NCBI GenBank assembly: GCA_009697555.1
Contig: WLQV01000040.1
Location: forward strand, 1 to 8,070
Reading direction: 5' to 3'
DNA: 8,070 nt
Source: Actinomycetota bacterium
Lineage (GTDB): Bacteria > Actinomycetota > Actinomycetes > Nanopelagicales > Nanopelagicaceae
Program-made: the position numbers and the translations under genes
Notes under the pieces: model-generated
What the model saw: only the letters and a program-made list of their open reading frames with translations
What the model was told of the DNA's origin: nothing
Databases searched by the model: none
Part shown: positions 6,899 to 8,070 of the stretch, in pieces
Numbering within the stretch: position 1 is the stretch's first letter
Layout: every line of letters starts with the position of its first letter

Positions 6899-6921
6899 AA
6901 GGTACGGAACCCCACCGACGG
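6899..6921 (-). promoter_or_regulatory. Candidate RecA-NDp/ClgR-type (LexA-independent) recA promoter
   Basis: The minus strand reads CCGTCGGTG, eight bases, then TACCTT. The mycobacterial LexA/RecA-independent DNA-damage promoter motif, as I recall it, is tTGTCRgtg-N8-TAnnnT. The core GTCGGTG, the exact 8-nt spacing and the TAnnnT all match; the first two T positions are C. The same 7-mer occurs at least five more times inside genes of this window (for example 1380-1386, 2204-2210, 4088-4094 and 4916-4922 on the minus strand), never with TAnnnT at this distance. ClgR is the known activator of this promoter class in mycobacteria, and clgR lies two genes upstream. Start of transcription would fall near 6892. 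Confidence 0.5.
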
Positions 6922-6983
6922 AGCACGAGCACTTGGGGGAAGAGCTGTGCGCGGAAGGTGGAACCGCTCTGGCTTGCGGATAA

Positions 6984-6989
6984 AGTCTA
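6984..6989 (-). promoter_or_regulatory. Candidate -10 of the LexA-controlled recA promoter
   Basis: TAGACT on the minus strand fits TAnnnT and starts 2 nt after the LexA box, so a bound LexA dimer would cover the -35 to -10 spacer. No good -35 hexamer is visible 16-18 nt upstream. The layout resembles the mycobacterial recA promoter, where the SOS box also abuts the -10. Transcripts from here would have a leader of about 145 nt. Confidence 0.4.
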
Positions 6990-6991
6990 TC

Positions 6992-7005
6992 CGAACACCT
7001 GTTCG
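6992..7005 (-). promoter_or_regulatory. LexA binding site (SOS box) of recA
   Basis: The minus strand reads CGAACAGGTGTTCG, a perfect CGAAC-N4-GTTCG palindrome matching the LexA box of Actinobacteria and Bacillus, and from memory nearly identical to the M. tuberculosis recA box. It is about 160 nt upstream of the recA start, in the gap between recA and the TetR-type gene, and is the only full GAAC-N4-GTTC site I found in the window. It implies repression by LexA, whose gene is not in the window. Confidence 0.92.
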
Positions 7006-7040
7006 AAGAAGGGAGGGTGGCTCTGAGCGTGTCGGGCGAA

Positions 7041-7523
7041 TTAGGCGGTGAGGGTTGAAGCCCCGCGCGCGATCTCATCGCGGCTCATAGGGGCCAGGGC
7101 GATCCCAAGGAGCCATCTCAGGGCGTTCTCGCACGAGGCCTGCCCCACTAGCTGAGTCAGAGTGCTGCGAATTTGAGTGAAGAGTGAATCCTCGAGTGAG
7201 GTGAGCATCTGAGTAAAAATGGCGAAATCACTATTGCGAATCGCAGCCAGGGCTGGATCGGTAGAAACCCGCTCGCCAATTGCGGCGAGCGCAGCAATTG
7301 CACTTCCATCACTATCGGCGAGGGCGCAGAGTGCAGCGATCTCACGTTCGAGAAGTGCGCGAAGCACGCTCTCCTTATCGCGATGGTGGTTATACAAAGT
7401 AGCCCGCGAAACTTCTGCTTCATCGGCGATCTCACTCATGCTTGCACCTGAAATACCGTGGCGGGCAATGAGAGTTTTGCAACCATCGAGAATCGCTTCA
7501 GATGTGCGATTCATGGAGGCCAT
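7041..7523 (-). CDS. Small TetR/AcrR-type transcriptional regulator
   Basis: A 160-residue protein with a clear TetR N-terminal DNA-binding domain at about residues 6-56: [47 protein letters not shown] in outline, where ATLY followed by a His/Arg-Asp-Lys turn and a leucine helix is the TetR recognition-helix signature. The C-terminal ligand or dimer domain (57-160) is helical but only about 100 residues, shorter than the usual 130-150, and I do not recognise its ligand. Two starts are possible, 7523 and 7514 (residue 4); neither has a Shine-Dalgarno sequence. It lies 12 nt after clgR in the same reading frame, so translation probably depends on clgR. Many actinobacteria have a DUF3046 gene in this clgR-recA interval instead. 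Possible targets are its own operon or recA; this is inference. Confidence 0.85.
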   Translation of the reverse strand: MASMNRTSEAILDGCKTLIARHGISGASMSEIADEAEVSRATLYNHHRDKESVLRALLEREIAALCALADSDGSAIAALAAIGERVSTDPALAAIRNSDFAIFTQMLTSLEDSLFTQIRSTLTQLVGQASCENALRWLLGIALAPMSRDEIARGASTLTA

Positions 7524-7535
7524 GAAAGAGAAGGG

Positions 7536-7802
7536 TTAAGCAGCGTCAACCACAGTGAGAGTAACGCTCTCGTGAGCCATTACCTCCCGGGTGACATGTC
7601 CGAGAATTTCTGCAAGTGAAGTTCCGAGTGCGAGGCAGATGGCATTGAGCAACTCACTCGATGCCTCTTTCTGACCACGCTCTACCTCGCTGAGATATCC
7701 GAGTGAAACACGGGCATCTCCGGCGACATCGCGAAGTGTGCGCTTCTGCGCAGTACGAGCAGCGCGAAGTGCTGAGCCCACATGTGTACGCAATAAAGTC
7801 AT
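7536..7802 (-). CDS. clgR: ClgR-type Xre-family transcriptional regulator
   Basis: An 88-residue helix-turn-helix protein. Residues 9-66 form an Xre/Cro HTH domain in which [20 protein letters not shown] (31-50) is the hallmark of ClgR. In Streptomyces, Corynebacterium and Mycobacterium ClgR activates clpP1P2, clpC and related protease genes, and in mycobacteria also the LexA-independent DNA-damage promoters, including one of recA. The protein ends VVDAA; in Streptomyces lividans ClgR a C-terminal Ala-Ala is needed for degradation by ClpP, so a similar feedback loop is plausible. The tail after the HTH is short. The ATG overlaps the cinA stop (ATGA), the usual cinA-clgR arrangement. No Shine-Dalgarno sequence is present, but TATCCT lies exactly 6 nt before the ATG, so a leaderless promoter inside cinA is possible. 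Confidence 0.93.
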   Translation of the reverse strand: MTLLRTHVGSALRAARTAQKRTLRDVAGDARVSLGYLSEVERGQKEASSELLNAICLALGTSLAEILGHVTREVMAHESVTLTVVDAA

Positions 7803-8070
7803 GAGATAAGGATACGCTCAAAAGAGGCGATTGCGCTGGCAATTGTGCCGATTTGAATGCTGTGGCGATCACCGCTCAGGGCGAGCTCCAAGGTGTGGGC
7901 TGCAACCTCCCCTGCTACCTGACCTGCGCCAGTGATTGCAATCCAGACTGTTCCTACCGGCAGATCATCAACTGGATCAGGACCGGCTACCCCAGTTGTT
8001 GAGATCGCCCATGTAGTTGAAAGCAGGGCTTGCACTCCTGTGGCCATTTCAATTGCACACTCTTCACTGA
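7799..8070 (-). CDS. cinA: CinA/PncC nicotinamide-nucleotide amidohydrolase, C-terminal part (5' end outside window)
   Basis: The last 89 residues of a CinA C-terminal (PncC) domain, which deamidates nicotinamide mononucleotide in NAD recycling and is often linked to competence and DNA-repair loci. Visible motifs are [12 protein letters not shown], the conserved TTGVAGPDP loop, PVGTVWIAI, and the closing GDRHSIQ...ASFERIL helix. The frame stays open to the window edge, so the Met at 8047 is internal (the M of AIEMATG) and not a start. Whether this is a full two-domain CinA or a PncC-only protein of about 160 residues cannot be told here; the catalytic N-terminal part lies outside the window. 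Its stop overlaps the clgR start by four bases. cinA-clgR is a standard actinobacterial pair. Confidence 0.93.
   Translation of the reverse strand, partial: SEECAIEMATGVQALLSTTWAISTTGVAGPDPVDDLPVGTVWIAITGAGQVAGEVAAHTLELALSGDRHSIQIGTIASAIASFERILIS
7809..7814 (-). promoter_or_regulatory. Candidate leaderless -10 element of clgR inside cinA
   Basis: The minus strand reads TATCCT, six bases, then the clgR ATG. This fits TAnnnT (four of six to TATAAT) placed so that transcription would begin on the start codon. No -35 hexamer is visible, which would fit an activator-dependent promoter, but I see no clear CGC-N5-GCG ClgR site next to it. An alternative is that clgR is simply cotranscribed and translationally coupled with cinA. 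Confidence 0.27.

Noticed and set aside
6964..6979. CCGC-N8-GCGG inverted repeat upstream of recA as a ClgR site
   Set aside because: The ClgR consensus I recall needs CGC-N5-GCG; the spacing here is wrong, so the match is only superficial.
6833..7078. Extended recA reading frame starting at 7078 (456 residues)
   Set aside because: The extra 82 codons run through the LexA box, the candidate promoters and the end of the TetR-type gene, look non-coding (Pro/Ser/Arg-rich) and have no homology to RecA N-termini.
7219..7539. Plus-strand 106-residue open frame antisense to the TetR-type gene
   Set aside because: Low-complexity Ala/Ser/Arg shadow frame; the minus frame has a clear TetR HTH.
7799..8047. 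A separate 82-residue protein starting at 8047
   Set aside because: The frame is open upstream to the window edge and the Met lies inside a conserved CinA helix; it is the 3' end of cinA.

Overview
The window is a compact chromosomal segment from an actinobacterium. GC is mid-range (roughly half by eye) and intergenic gaps are very short. Gene content and order match the conserved actinobacterial block cinA-clgR ... recA-recX-miaB-miaA-dapF-hflX, with DUF4193 and DUF3093 genes beyond it; from memory the same families lie in one region of the Mycobacterium tuberculosis chromosome. Small size, moderate GC and tight packing would suit a streamlined freshwater lineage such as Nanopelagicales (acI), but that placement is inference.

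Layout, left to right. 1-123 (+) is the 3' end of a DUF3093 membrane-protein gene. It runs tail to tail into a DUF4193 gene (120-416, -), and their stop codons share one TTAA. 417-558 is the DUF4193 leader and promoter region. From 559 to 6832 six minus-strand genes form one tightly packed unit, transcribed right to left: recA, recX, miaB, miaA, dapF, hflX. Junctions are ATGA overlaps (miaB/miaA, dapF/hflX), a one-base overlap (recA/recX) or gaps of 22-33 nt. 6833-7040 is the recA control region. 7041-8070 (-) holds a second unit: the 3' end of cinA, clgR (ATGA overlap), and a small TetR-type regulator, in the interval where many actinobacteria carry DUF3046.

Function. RecA and RecX form a recombination/SOS module. 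MiaA and MiaB act in sequence to make ms2i6A at tRNA position 37. DapF supplies meso-diaminopimelate for lysine and peptidoglycan. HflX is a ribosome-associated GTPase. ClgR is the activator of Clp protease genes and, in mycobacteria, of the LexA-independent DNA-damage promoter class.

The recA upstream region carries both a perfect LexA/SOS box (6992-7005) and a separate element (6899-6921) resembling the mycobacterial RecA-NDp/ClgR-type promoter, followed by a 10-bp hairpin just before the recA ribosome-binding site. The clgR gene lies just upstream and its product ends in Ala-Ala, like the ClpP-degraded Streptomyces ClgR.

The strongest anomaly is recX. Its reading frame has no ATG or GTG start, and the only TTG would cut off a conserved N-terminal helix. 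An ATT codon overlapping the recA stop, with a Shine-Dalgarno sequence 9 nt upstream, is the best start. I see no mobile element, CRISPR array, RNA gene or wholly new system; the novelty is in regulation and start-site usage.
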